The notes: generated by a model not told the origin, from the letters alone. A stretch of DNA of 6,386 bases from an uncultured Oscillospiraceae bacterium (GCA_905212515.1 CAJMEU010000159.1:1-6386); one strand, 5' to 3'. Shown: positions 1 to 5,249, counted from the first letter of the stretch. Numbers and translations: made by a program.

Positions 1-13
1 CCGTCAGGGGCGT

Positions 14-32
14 GGGTCTTCGCAGAAGACCC
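14..32. other. Short perfect hairpin
   Basis: GGGTCTTC and GAAGACCC form an 8-bp perfect stem around a three-base GCA loop. No T-run follows on either strand, so it does not look like an intrinsic terminator. The first 80 bases contain no convincing gene: one short frame is open from the window edge but has no start and no recognisable protein. It could be the distal part of an intergenic repeat that continues outside the window. Confidence 0.4.
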
Positions 33-79
33 CGTTGCGTTTCCATAGGCGCAGCTCCCTGTTTCTGCCGACGGGGTTT

Positions 80-163
80 GGGGGCCTCGGAGCACCGGCG
101 TCAAAAAAATCATGGCCTTCTTATTTCGAATGGCCATGATTTTTAGCCGGTGCGGAAGCCCCC
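80..163. repeat. Long nested inverted repeat (84 nt)
   Basis: Three concentric arm pairs are visible. GGGGGC (80-85) pairs with GCCCCC (158-163). GCACCGGC (92-99) pairs with GCCGGTGC (146-153). AAAAATCATGGCC (105-117) pairs with GGCCATGATTTTT (132-144). Only small internal loops separate them. As RNA this would fold into one long rod with a 14-nt apical loop. It directly abuts the ~91-bp repeat that begins at 159. It could be a bidirectional terminator, a dispersed intergenic repeat or a small MITE-like unit. No protein is encoded here. Confidence 0.6.
103..144 (-). terminator. Candidate terminator for the XRE transcript
   Basis: Read on the minus strand, the innermost 13-bp stem of the nested hairpin is followed by seven T residues (the A-run at 103-109). 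This is the layout of an intrinsic terminator. It lies about 160 nt after the XRE stop codon, and no better terminator is seen closer to that gene. On the plus strand the stem is followed by TTTTTA, so it could act in both directions. The stem has an AT-rich base and only a GGCC core of strong pairs, so efficiency is uncertain. Confidence 0.4.
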
Positions 164-249
164 GACGCTCTTTGCTACTTTCTCAACGCTGAGAAAGTAG
201 AAACCCGCCATAAAAATAAACGTAAAACCATCGCACGCACCCGGCCGCC
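159..249 (+). repeat. ~91-bp intergenic repeat, left copy
   Basis: This segment matches the reverse complement of 6200-6291. There are five single-base differences, all transitions, plus one variable 6/7-nt stretch (205-210 here). Its core is a palindrome at 175-200: CTACTTTCTCA, loop ACGC, TGAGAAAGTAG. An AT-rich block (211-230) and a GC-rich block (to 249) follow. Identity beyond the palindrome on both sides shows that the whole ~91 bp is the repeated unit. It is probably a dispersed intergenic repeat of the REP or MITE type. No open reading frame lies in it. Confidence 0.75.
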
Positions 250-301
250 CGCAGAGCCCTGCGCCTTTGCTTCTTTCCGGCGCAAAAAGAACAATCTCGC
301 C

Positions 302-1072
302 TCACTCATACTTCTTCGCCGCCGCATACAGCGGCACAAAAACAACCGCCAGCCCCACCAGGGTCAGCCCCAGCCCCAGGTACTGCCGCGGCGCCGCCGG
401 CGCCAGCAGGGCCGCCGCCCCGTACAAAACCGGCATCCCCACCAGCAGCCCCAGGGTCGAGGCGCGGGCCGCCCGCACCACGTGGGGCCAGTTGCGGTTG
501 TTGAAATGCACGCCCGCCATGTTCATGCGGAAAAAGCCGTCGCTGTAAATGCTGATCTTGTTCTCGTCGTAATAGCGGGGCAGCTTCTCCCGCGCCAGCA
601 GGCAGAAGTAGCCGCCGAAAATGGCCATCAGCACCTCCAGGGTCAGCAGCCCGGCCGCCATCTCCTCCACCGTGTGGCCCAGCGCCAGCAGCCCGGCCAG
701 GTCCAGAAGGGCCGCGGCCAGGCACGCCAGCCAATGCCCCGCCTTTTTCACCCGGCGCGGCTTTGCCTCCTGTTCCTCCGAAAGATGAATGGCCTTCTGC
801 ACCAGCTCCTCCACGTGGCCCGCGTCCAGCGGCCGCGCGCTTGGCACGCGCTCGCAGGCCAGCAGCTCCGTGGCCGTCACGCCCAGGGCCTCCGCCAGGG
901 GCGCCAGCACCTCGATGTCGGGCATGCTCAGCCCCCGCTCCCACTTGCTCACCGCTTTGTCGGACAAAAACAGCCGCGCGGCCAGCTCCTTCTGTGTAAA
1001 GCCTTTTTCCTTGCGCAGGGCCGCCACGAACGCGCCGAACTTCTCCCGGTCGATCTCGAATTTCCCGCTCAT
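302..1072 (-). CDS. XRE-family HTH regulator with C-terminal membrane domain
   Basis: The protein has 256 residues. Residues 10-70 form a Cro/CI-type HTH (LRKEKGFTQKELAARLFLSDKAVSKWERG). This N-terminal half matches the common Firmicutes XRE signature in which a recognition helix precedes SKWERG. A charged linker (75-112) follows, then four predicted membrane helices near 113-131, 137-160, 203-225 and 231-252. Between helices two and three is a polar segment (YYDENKISIYSDGFFRMNMAGVHFNNRNWPHV) resembling that of other clostridial membrane-anchored XRE proteins. The DNA-binding domain would therefore sit at the inner face of the membrane. I chose the ATG at 1072 because it has GGAAGG eight bases upstream and sits just below a good promoter. 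An in-frame ATG at 1105 would lie upstream of the predicted transcription start. The gene appears monocistronic. Its target is unknown. Confidence 0.85.
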   Translation of the reverse strand: MSGKFEIDREKFGAFVAALRKEKGFTQKELAARLFLSDKAVSKWERGLSMPDIEVLAPLAEALGVTATELLACERVPSARPLDAGHVEELVQKAIHLSEEQEAKPRRVKKAGHWLACLAAALLDLAGLLALGHTVEEMAAGLLTLEVLMAIFGGYFCLLAREKLPRYYDENKISIYSDGFFRMNMAGVHFNNRNWPHVVRAARASTLGLLVGMPVLYGAAALLAPAAPRQYLGLGLTLVGLAVVFVPLYAAAKKYE

Positions 1073-1093
1073 CGGCTTCACCTTCCCGCCCCT

Positions 1094-1122
1094 ATTGTAG
1101 CCCATTTACCCCGCCCGGGCAA
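1094..1122 (-). promoter_or_regulatory. Promoter of the XRE regulator
   Basis: On the minus strand TTGCCC (1122-1117) is separated by exactly 17 bp from TACAAT (1099-1094), a good sigma-A match. The predicted transcription start is near 1087, giving a leader of about 15 nt that holds the GGAAGG ribosome site. This supports 1072 over 1105 as the translation start. Confidence 0.6.
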
Positions 1123-1155
1123 CCGACTGGCGGTAGAATCCCCTGTTCCCGCACG

Positions 1156-1183
1156 AAAAAGGGCGGCCCCACGGCGGCCGCCC
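1156..1183 (-). terminator. Intrinsic terminator of the ABC operon
   Basis: On the minus strand GGGCGGCC, a 7-nt loop and GGCCGCCC make an 8-bp all-GC stem followed directly by TTTTT. It begins four nucleotides after the stop codon of the fused permease-ATPase gene and ends upstream of the XRE promoter. The ABC operon and the XRE gene are therefore separate transcription units, although they are on the same strand. Confidence 0.85.
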
Positions 1184-1187
1184 GGCA

Positions 1188-2567
1188 TCATAGAACCACG
1201 ATCTCCGCCCCCAGCAGGGCCGCGTCCTCCTCCTCGTGGGTCACCACGGCAAGGGGACGGCCTTTACAGGCCCGCAGCACAAAGGCGGCCGTCCGGGCCT
1301 TGGCCCCGTCGTCCAGGCCCTTGAAGGGCTCGTCCAGCACCACCGCGCCGCAGCCCTGGGCCAGCACGGTCCGCAGCACCGCCACCCGCCGCTGCTGGCC
1401 GCCGCTGAGGGCGCCCGCCGGCTTGTCCGCCTCCGCGGGCCCCAGGCCCACTTCGGCAAAGGCGTCCAGCAGTTCCCGCCGCCCAAAGCCGCACACCAGG
1501 CGCACGTTGTCCAGCGCCGTCAGGCCCTCCAGCAGCCGGTCCTCCTGAAAGGCGGCGGCAATGCGCGCCCCGCCCGTCTCCGCCCGGCCCGCCTGGGGCT
1601 TCTCCAGGCCCAGCAGCACCCGCAGCAGGGTGGTCTTGCCCCGGCCCGAGGGGGCCATCACGCACACGGGCGCCTCCCGGGGAAAGCGCACCGTCACCTG
1701 CTCCAGCACCGTCTGGGCCCCGTAGCGCAGCGTCACGCCCTCCACGCCTACGGCGGCGGGCGTGCCGCTCTGCGCCGGGCGGCACACGGGGCCGCGCACG
1801 CGGTGCACGGGCCGCACGGCGGCGGCCAGCGCCCGCAAAAACAGCTTTTCAAAGGCCAGGCTCAGCAGCACGATCACCACCGTCCAGGCCAGCAGCTCGG
1901 CCGTGTCGAACAGCAACTTCGCGTCGTACAGCTTTTCGCCGATGCTCCCCCGCGTGATGCCGATCACCTCCGCCGCCACGCCGCTTTTCCAGCACAGGCC
2001 CAGGCCCACCCGGCAGGCGGCCGTGAAGGACGGCAGCGCCGCGGGCACGTACAGGTACCGCACTTTTCCCCATCCCGTCAGGCCGAACACCCGCGCCATC
2101 TCCAGCAGCTTGCCGTCCACCCGGCCCAGGCCCTCCAGCACGTTGGTGTACACCACGGGCAGCACCATCAAAAAGCTGATGAACACCGCCAGATTGCCGG
2201 CGTTTTTCAGCCACAGCAGCGCCAAAATGATAAAGCTGGCCACGGGGATGCTGCGCACCGTCAACATCAGGGGCCGCAGCAGCGCCCGCACCGGGGGCAT
2301 CCAGGCGGCCAGGCCCGCCAGCAGCACGCCGCACACGGCGGCCAGCAAAAAGCCGCCGATGATGCGCCCGGCGCTGAAGGCCACCGTGGCCCAAAACCCC
2401 GCCGTGGGCAGCAGCCGCGCCAGCGTGGCGCACACCGCCAGCGGCGACACCAAAAACAGCTTTTGGCCGATGGCCGTGGCAGCAAGCTGCCACACCATCA
2501 GCCAAAAGGCCACCGCCAGGGCGTTGGCCCAGCGGTTATTCCATTTTGTATATTTACCGCTTTTCAT
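1188..2567 (-). CDS. ABC transporter permease-ATPase fusion protein (SsuC/TauC-like + SsuB/TauB-like)
   Basis: A single 459-residue reading frame joins two normally separate subunits of an importer. Residues 1-250 are a binding-protein-dependent permease with about six hydrophobic segments. Its EAA loop is E156-M-A...G162...V174-P-A-A-L-P179, the contact site for the ATPase. After a hydrophilic linker (about 251-272) comes an ATPase domain. It has Walker A A305-PSGRGKT, Q-loop Q341, signature L387-SGGQ, Walker B V409-VLDEP with catalytic E413, D-loop G417-L-D and H-loop H444. The first Walker A glycine is alanine, and the chain ends only 15 residues after H444, shorter than usual for this family. 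The ATG at 2567 overlaps the upstream stop in TAATG, which indicates translational coupling to the lipoprotein gene. The family imports sulfonates, taurine, nitrate or thiamine precursors; the solute here is not determined. A homodimer would give both permeases and both ATPases. Confidence 0.88.
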   Translation of the reverse strand: MKSGKYTKWNNRWANALAVAFWLMVWQLAATAIGQKLFLVSPLAVCATLARLLPTAGFWATVAFSAGRIIGGFLLAAVCGVLLAGLAAWMPPVRALLRPLMLTVRSIPVASFIILALLWLKNAGNLAVFISFLMVLPVVYTNVLEGLGRVDGKLLEMARVFGLTGWGKVRYLYVPAALPSFTAACRVGLGLCWKSGVAAEVIGITRGSIGEKLYDAKLLFDTAELLAWTVVIVLLSLAFEKLFLRALAAAVRPVHRVRGPVCRPAQSGTPAAVGVEGVTLRYGAQTVLEQVTVRFPREAPVCVMAPSGRGKTTLLRVLLGLEKPQAGRAETGGARIAAAFQEDRLLEGLTALDNVRLVCGFGRRELLDAFAEVGLGPAEADKPAGALSGGQQRRVAVLRTVLAQGCGAVVLDEPFKGLDDGAKARTAAFVLRACKGRPLAVVTHEEEDAALLGAEIVVL

Positions 2568-3643
2568 TACGTTCCGTAATAAAAGTCGTCGCCGGGCAGC
2601 GCGCCACCCACCGCGGCCGGGTCCTGCCCGTGCAGCACGGCCAGATAACCGGCGATCTTCTCCTTCATCTCTTTGCCGTCGATGTACGTGATGTTGCAGG
2701 CGGGCAGCGCCTTTTCCGCCACGGCCGCCTTGGGCACGATGCCGTAATCGGCCACCAGCTGGGCCGCGGCCTCGGTGTTGCCGTTCACCCAGTCCACGCT
2801 GGTCTTGTACTCTTCCAGGAACGTCTCCACCGCCCCGGGGTACTGCTCGGCAAATTCCTTGCGCACCACGGCCACACCGGTGATCAGGGCCGAATCGGGC
2901 GATACCTTGTCCCACTCCTCGGTCAGGTCCAGGGCCACCTTCAGGTTTTCCATCTGCATCTGGGCCGTGGTCACGTAGGGCTGGGGCAGCATGGCGATGG
3001 GATACCCGCTGGAAAGCTGCATGGCCGCCAACACCTCGGTGGCCTCGCTCTTGTACTCAATGGTCACGTCCACGCCCGGCTCCAGGCCGTTCTGGCGCAG
3101 CACGTAATTCAGGGCGTACTCCGGCGTGGTGCCCTTGCCGGTGGAGTAAATGGTCTTGCCCGCCAGGTCCGCCACGGACTGGATGTCCTCGCCGGTGGTC
3201 ACGATGTACAGCACGCCCAGTGTGTTGACGGCGGCCACCTGCACCGCGCCCTCGGTCTTGTTGTACAGCACGCTGGCCAGGTTGCAGGGCACCAGGGCGA
3301 TGTCCACCTCCCCTTTCACCAGCTGGGTGCTCACCTCGTCGGCGGCGCCGTACATGGTGATGTTGTAAAACTGCCGGGTCCCCCCTTCGTCGGAGGCGTC
3401 CATCAGCTCCACCAAGCCCATGGTGGTGGGGCCCTTCAGGCTGGCCACGCGCACGTGGGGCGCGTCGGCCGGGGCGGCCTCAACGGCGCTGGCCAGCTGG
3501 CTGTCCGTCAGCGGCGGCAGCGAGGAGGAGACCGCCGCGTCAGAGGACGACGGGGCCGCGGATGAGGGCGTCCCCTGCCCGCAAGCGGACAAAAGACCGG
3601 CCAAAAGGGCCAAAACCAGCAGCAAACTGCATGTTTTTTTCAT
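2567..3643 (-). CDS. ABC transporter substrate-binding lipoprotein (NMT1/SsuA-like)
   Basis: The protein has 358 residues. It begins with MKK, a hydrophobic core and a lipobox L18-S-A-C21, so it should be a diacylglyceryl-anchored lipoprotein on the outer face of the membrane. A Ser/Ala/Pro-rich tether (about 24-62) follows, then a periplasmic-binding fold. The segment AGKTIYSTGKGTTPEYALNY (161-180) and the preceding GEVDIALVPCNLASVLYNK are typical of the NMT1/SsuA/TauA group (COG0715). AAAGGTG lies a few bases before the ATG. It is the first gene of the operon and feeds the fused permease-ATPase immediately downstream. Possible ligands are sulfonates, nitrate-like anions, thiamine pyrimidine precursors or another small organic molecule; none can be singled out. 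The control region at 3682-3741 suggests activation by the divergent Crp/Fnr protein. Confidence 0.88.
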   Translation of the reverse strand: MKKTCSLLLVLALLAGLLSACGQGTPSSAAPSSSDAAVSSSLPPLTDSQLASAVEAAPADAPHVRVASLKGPTTMGLVELMDASDEGGTRQFYNITMYGAADEVSTQLVKGEVDIALVPCNLASVLYNKTEGAVQVAAVNTLGVLYIVTTGEDIQSVADLAGKTIYSTGKGTTPEYALNYVLRQNGLEPGVDVTIEYKSEATEVLAAMQLSSGYPIAMLPQPYVTTAQMQMENLKVALDLTEEWDKVSPDSALITGVAVVRKEFAEQYPGAVETFLEEYKTSVDWVNGNTEAAAQLVADYGIVPKAAVAEKALPACNITYIDGKEMKEKIAGYLAVLHGQDPAAVGGALPGDDFYYGT

Positions 3644-3681
3644 ACTTTCACCTTTTTCCGTTTTATTTTCGTCTGTTTTGC

Positions 3682-3710
3682 TTGTGAAAACGGGTCTATT
3701 ATACTATAAT
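3682..3710 (+). promoter_or_regulatory. Promoter of the Crp/Fnr-family gene
   Basis: TTGTGA (3682-3687), a 17-bp spacer and a consensus TATAAT (3705-3710) predict transcription from about 3717. The -10 box lies one base from the -10 of the opposing ABC promoter. RNA polymerase therefore cannot occupy both promoters at once. The 16-bp palindrome at 3726-3741 lies about 17 bp inside this transcript, a position suited to autorepression. Confidence 0.65.
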
Positions 3711-3726
3711 AAACGCAAAAAGCACT
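3698..3726 (-). promoter_or_regulatory. Promoter of the ABC transporter operon (weak -35)
   Basis: On the minus strand there is a consensus TATAAT at 3703-3698, with a predicted start near 3691. At 17-bp spacing the -35 hexamer would be AGTGCT (3726-3721), a very poor match; 16- and 18-bp spacings are no better. A strong -10 with no usable -35 and a palindrome just upstream is the usual form of an activator-dependent class II promoter. Confidence 0.5.
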
Positions 3727-3741
3727 GTTGCCATGGCAACA
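3726..3741. promoter_or_regulatory. 16-bp palindromic operator, probably for the Crp/Fnr protein
   Basis: TGTTGCCATGGCAACA is a perfect 16-bp palindrome and the only strong one in this intergenic region. Its centre (3733.5) is about -42.5 from the predicted ABC start and about +17.5 from the predicted crp start. Crp/Fnr dimers bind symmetric sites of about this length, and activating sites often centre near -41.5. Assignment to the adjacent regulator is an inference from position and symmetry. Confidence 0.6.
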
Positions 3742-3761
3742 CTTGTGAAAGGAATATCAAT

Positions 3762-4463
3762 ATGACAACCTTCACTTCCCCGCTGCCCGCCGGCCCCCTC
3801 ACCGCCGGGCTGGAACCGGAGGAGGCCCGCCGGCTGCTGTGCGCCCTGCACCCGTCCCAGGTGCGCTACGGCAAGGGCTGCACGCTGCTGCTGGCCGGGT
3901 ACGAAAACCACCGCATCGGCCTGGTGCTGGAAGGGTCCATCGAGGCGGTGAAAACCGGCCCCGCGGGCGAGCAGTTCCTCATGGCCCACATGGGGCCGGG
4001 GGGCGTTTTCGGGGACGTGCTGTGCGGCTCCAGCGGGTACAAAAGCCCGGTGACCGTGACTGCCAAAGCCGACGTGACCGTGCTGTGGCTGCCCTACGAC
4101 GCCGTGCTGGCCGGCCCCGGCGACCCGGCGCTGAAAGCGGCCCACACCCAGCTGCTGCGCAACCTGGTGGGGATGATGGCGGACAAGTACTTTGCCCTGG
4201 ACGGCCGCCTTGACCTGCTGCTGGTGAAAAGCCTGCGCCTGCGGGTGCTGGGCTATCTGCGCACCCTGCCCGCCGGGCCGGACGGGTGGCGGCGGCTGCC
4301 CTTGTCCCGCACGCAGCTGGCCGCCTACCTGGGGTGCGACCGCGCGGCCCTCAGCCGGGAGCTGGGGCGCATGGCCCAGGACGGCCTGGTGGCGCTGCAG
4401 GGCAGCCAAGCGCGCATCCTGGCGGAAAGGCGGGTCGTGCGCCGCCAGGGCCCGGCGCTGTGA
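3762..4463 (+). CDS. Crp/Fnr-family transcriptional regulator
   Basis: The protein has 233 residues, a normal length for the family. Residues about 15-115 form the cyclic-nucleotide-binding-like beta barrel (TLLLAGYENHRIGLVLEGSIEAVK...GGVFGDVL). A dimerisation helix lies near 120-150. A C-terminal winged HTH (about 177-215) contains LSRTQLAAYLGCDRAALSREL and the recognition helix. The cysteines (27, 40, 88, 192) are scattered, with no N-terminal FNR-type cluster, so an oxygen-sensing Fe-S centre is unlikely. The ligand is unknown. GAAAGGA sits eight bases before the ATG at 3762; the frame is open further upstream, but that part crosses the promoter and the lipoprotein gene. It is divergent from the ABC operon with a 118-bp shared region and probably regulates that operon and itself. 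It differs from cAMP-type CRPs of enteric bacteria. Confidence 0.88.
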   Translation: MTTFTSPLPAGPLTAGLEPEEARRLLCALHPSQVRYGKGCTLLLAGYENHRIGLVLEGSIEAVKTGPAGEQFLMAHMGPGGVFGDVLCGSSGYKSPVTVTAKADVTVLWLPYDAVLAGPGDPALKAAHTQLLRNLVGMMADKYFALDGRLDLLLVKSLRLRVLGYLRTLPAGPDGWRRLPLSRTQLAAYLGCDRAALSRELGRMAQDGLVALQGSQARILAERRVVRRQGPAL

Positions 4464-4467
4464 ACAG

Positions 4468-4499
4468 AAAAACCGCCAGGTTCAGGCCTGGCGGTTTTT
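4468..4499. terminator. Bidirectional terminator between crp-like and tetR-like genes
   Basis: AAAAACCGCCAGG (4468-4480) and CCTGGCGGTTTTT (4487-4499) form a perfect 13-bp stem around the six-base loop TTCAGG. A-runs and T-runs at the ends make it functional on both strands. It starts four bases after the Crp-like stop codon. The convergent TetR-like gene actually ends inside it: the stop codon occupies the loop (4482-4484) and the last few codons form one arm. Confidence 0.85.
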
Positions 4500-5108
4500 G
4501 TTGTTTGCCGTGCTGGACAGGAAGGCGCCGGGCTGGGCAAGGCGGGCCATCTCGGCCACCTGGGCGGCCATGTACTCCGGCGGCCGGGCAAAGCCGTGCT
4601 GCCCCCAATAGCAGATATAATGGAAAAACTGATGGGTGGTGCAATCATAATAAAAGTCCGGATCGATGGGGGATTTGGACGGATCCGGGGCAAACCAGCC
4701 GCCCTGCTTGAAAAAGCCCAGGGCAAACAGGCAGAAGCGATCCGCCCCCAGGCCGGCGGCCTTGGCGTCGAGGATGACGCGGTACAGGGCCTTGCGCCCG
4801 GCCACATGGCGGAACACCTCCAGCGCCAACTGGTACACATATTCCTCCTGGGTGGGCAGGGCGCTGCACCGCCGCATCTGGGCGCCCAGCAGATGGGCGT
4901 ATTCCCTGGCTTCGTCCGCGACCATCTGCTCCGCAAGGTCGTATTTATCCTGGAAGTGGCGGTAAAAGCTGGCGCGGCTGTAGGTGGACAGGGCGATGAT
5001 GTCCTGGGCGGTGATGTCTGCAAAGCTGCGCGCCTGCAGAAGCTGGACCAGCGCGCCGATGAACGCCGCGCGGGAACGGCCGCGGGGCGCGGACGGGGTG
5101 GGCCGCAT
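4482..5108 (-). CDS. TetR/AcrR-family transcriptional regulator
   Basis: The protein has 208 residues. Residues about 11-60 are the TetR HTH (GRSRAAFIGALVQLL...ITAQDIIALSTYSRASFYRHFQDKYDL), with the diagnostic S-R-A-S-F-Y-R-H-F recognition helix followed by the DKYDL turn. The remainder is an alpha-helical ligand and dimerisation domain rich in aromatics (DFYYDCTTHQFFHYICYWGQ); its ligand cannot be predicted. The ATG at 5108 was chosen because a perfect AGGAGGTG (5122-5115) lies six bases upstream. An in-frame ATG at 5174 would add 22 unrelated residues and has no such site. The gene is divergent from the dehydrogenase and shares an 18-bp operator with it, so it probably represses both. Its stop codon lies in the bidirectional terminator loop. 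Confidence 0.87.
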   Translation of the reverse strand: MRPTPSAPRGRSRAAFIGALVQLLQARSFADITAQDIIALSTYSRASFYRHFQDKYDLAEQMVADEAREYAHLLGAQMRRCSALPTQEEYVYQLALEVFRHVAGRKALYRVILDAKAAGLGADRFCLFALGFFKQGGWFAPDPSKSPIDPDFYYDCTTHQFFHYICYWGQHGFARPPEYMAAQVAEMARLAQPGAFLSSTANNKNRQA

Positions 5109-5114
5109 GAAAAG

Positions 5115-5122
5115 CACCTCCT
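5115..5122 (-). promoter_or_regulatory. Ribosome binding site fixing the TetR-like start
   Basis: AGGAGGTG on the minus strand is six bases from the ATG at 5108. It is part of a 14-base leader CATTTTCAGGAGGT (5129-5116 on the minus strand) that recurs exactly in front of the divergent dehydrogenase gene. Confidence 0.8.
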
Positions 5123-5166
5123 GAAAATGAGACAAAATAGGGCGGGCTGTTTCAGAAGAGAGGGTT

Positions 5167-5194
5167 CGGGGCAAAGTGTTTCTTGTTTGCCCCG
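5167..5194. promoter_or_regulatory. 9-bp-arm inverted repeat in the divergent control region
   Basis: CGGGGCAAA (5167-5175) and TTTGCCCCG (5186-5194) are perfect arms separated by 10 bases. The right arm covers part of the dehydrogenase -35 box (5183-5188). The whole element lies in the predicted 5' leader of the TetR-like mRNA, where it could form a hairpin. No T-run follows on either strand, so it is not a standard terminator. It may be a second protein-binding site or a leader structure. Confidence 0.45.
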
Positions 5195-5211
5195 CTTGAT
5201 ATTGTTATAAT
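5183..5211 (+). promoter_or_regulatory. Promoter of the dehydrogenase gene
   Basis: TTGTTT (5183-5188), a 17-bp spacer and consensus TATAAT (5206-5211) predict a start near 5218. The -10 box lies wholly inside the 18-bp palindrome at 5202-5219, so a bound repressor would block polymerase. Confidence 0.65.
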
Positions 5212-5219
5212 TATAACAA
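5202..5219. promoter_or_regulatory. 18-bp palindromic operator, probably for the TetR-like protein
   Basis: TTGTTATAATTATAACAA is a perfect 18-bp palindrome. TetR-family dimers commonly bind palindromes of this size in the gap between their own gene and a divergent target. Because the centre reads TATAATTATA, it supplies a -10 box on both strands. One bound dimer would shut off both the dehydrogenase and tetR promoters. The binding partner is inferred from location. Confidence 0.65.
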
Positions 5220-5238
5220 ATTCTGCGCGACAGCGCAA
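5210..5238 (-). promoter_or_regulatory. Promoter of the TetR-like gene
   Basis: On the minus strand TTGCGC (5238-5233), a 17-bp spacer and TATAAT (5215-5210) predict a start near 5203, giving a leader of about 95 nt. The -35 is only moderate. The -10 is shared, through the palindrome, with the opposing dehydrogenase promoter. Confidence 0.5.
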
Positions 5239-5249
5239 ATCGCATTTTC

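Noticed and set aside
159..249. CRISPR repeat or terminal inverted repeat of an insertion sequence
   Set aside because: There are only two copies, no regular spacers and no transposase between them, so neither label is supported. It is called an intergenic repeat instead.
267..294. Hairpin TTCTTT/AAAGAA as terminator for the XRE gene
   Set aside because: It is a short AT-rich stem with a bulge and no T-run on the minus-strand side. The hairpin at 103-144 is a better candidate.
1073..1105. Alternative XRE start at 1105
   Set aside because: It lies at or before the -10 box and predicted transcription start, and has a weaker ribosome site than the ATG at 1072.
1236..2579. Long open frame on the plus strand, antisense to the permease-ATPase fusion
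   Set aside because: It is rich in His, Gln, Arg and Gly with no recognisable domain, which is the expected mirror of GC-rich coding DNA. The minus strand carries complete ABC motifs.
2568..2915. Upstream extension of the permease-ATPase frame into the lipoprotein gene
   Set aside because: The extra ~116 residues are Arg/Gly-rich and overlap the C-terminal coding of the lipoprotein. The ATG at 2567 in the TAATG overlap gives a natural permease N-terminus.
2546..3565. Long open frame on the plus strand, antisense to the lipoprotein
   Set aside because: Same His/Gly/Gln-rich composition with no domain, and it ends in the lipoprotein tether region. The minus strand has a clear signal peptide, lipobox and binding-protein fold.
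3420..3761. Upstream extension of the Crp-like frame
   Set aside because: It would cross the lipoprotein gene start and the divergent promoters. The ATG at 3762 has GAAAGGA at good spacing and starts a normal-length Crp/Fnr protein.
4325..5245. Alternative minus-strand frame overlapping the TetR-like gene
   Set aside because: It is Pro/Arg/Ser-rich, crosses the bidirectional terminator and part of the Crp-like gene, and lacks a ribosome site. The TetR HTH is in another frame with a perfect AGGAGGTG.
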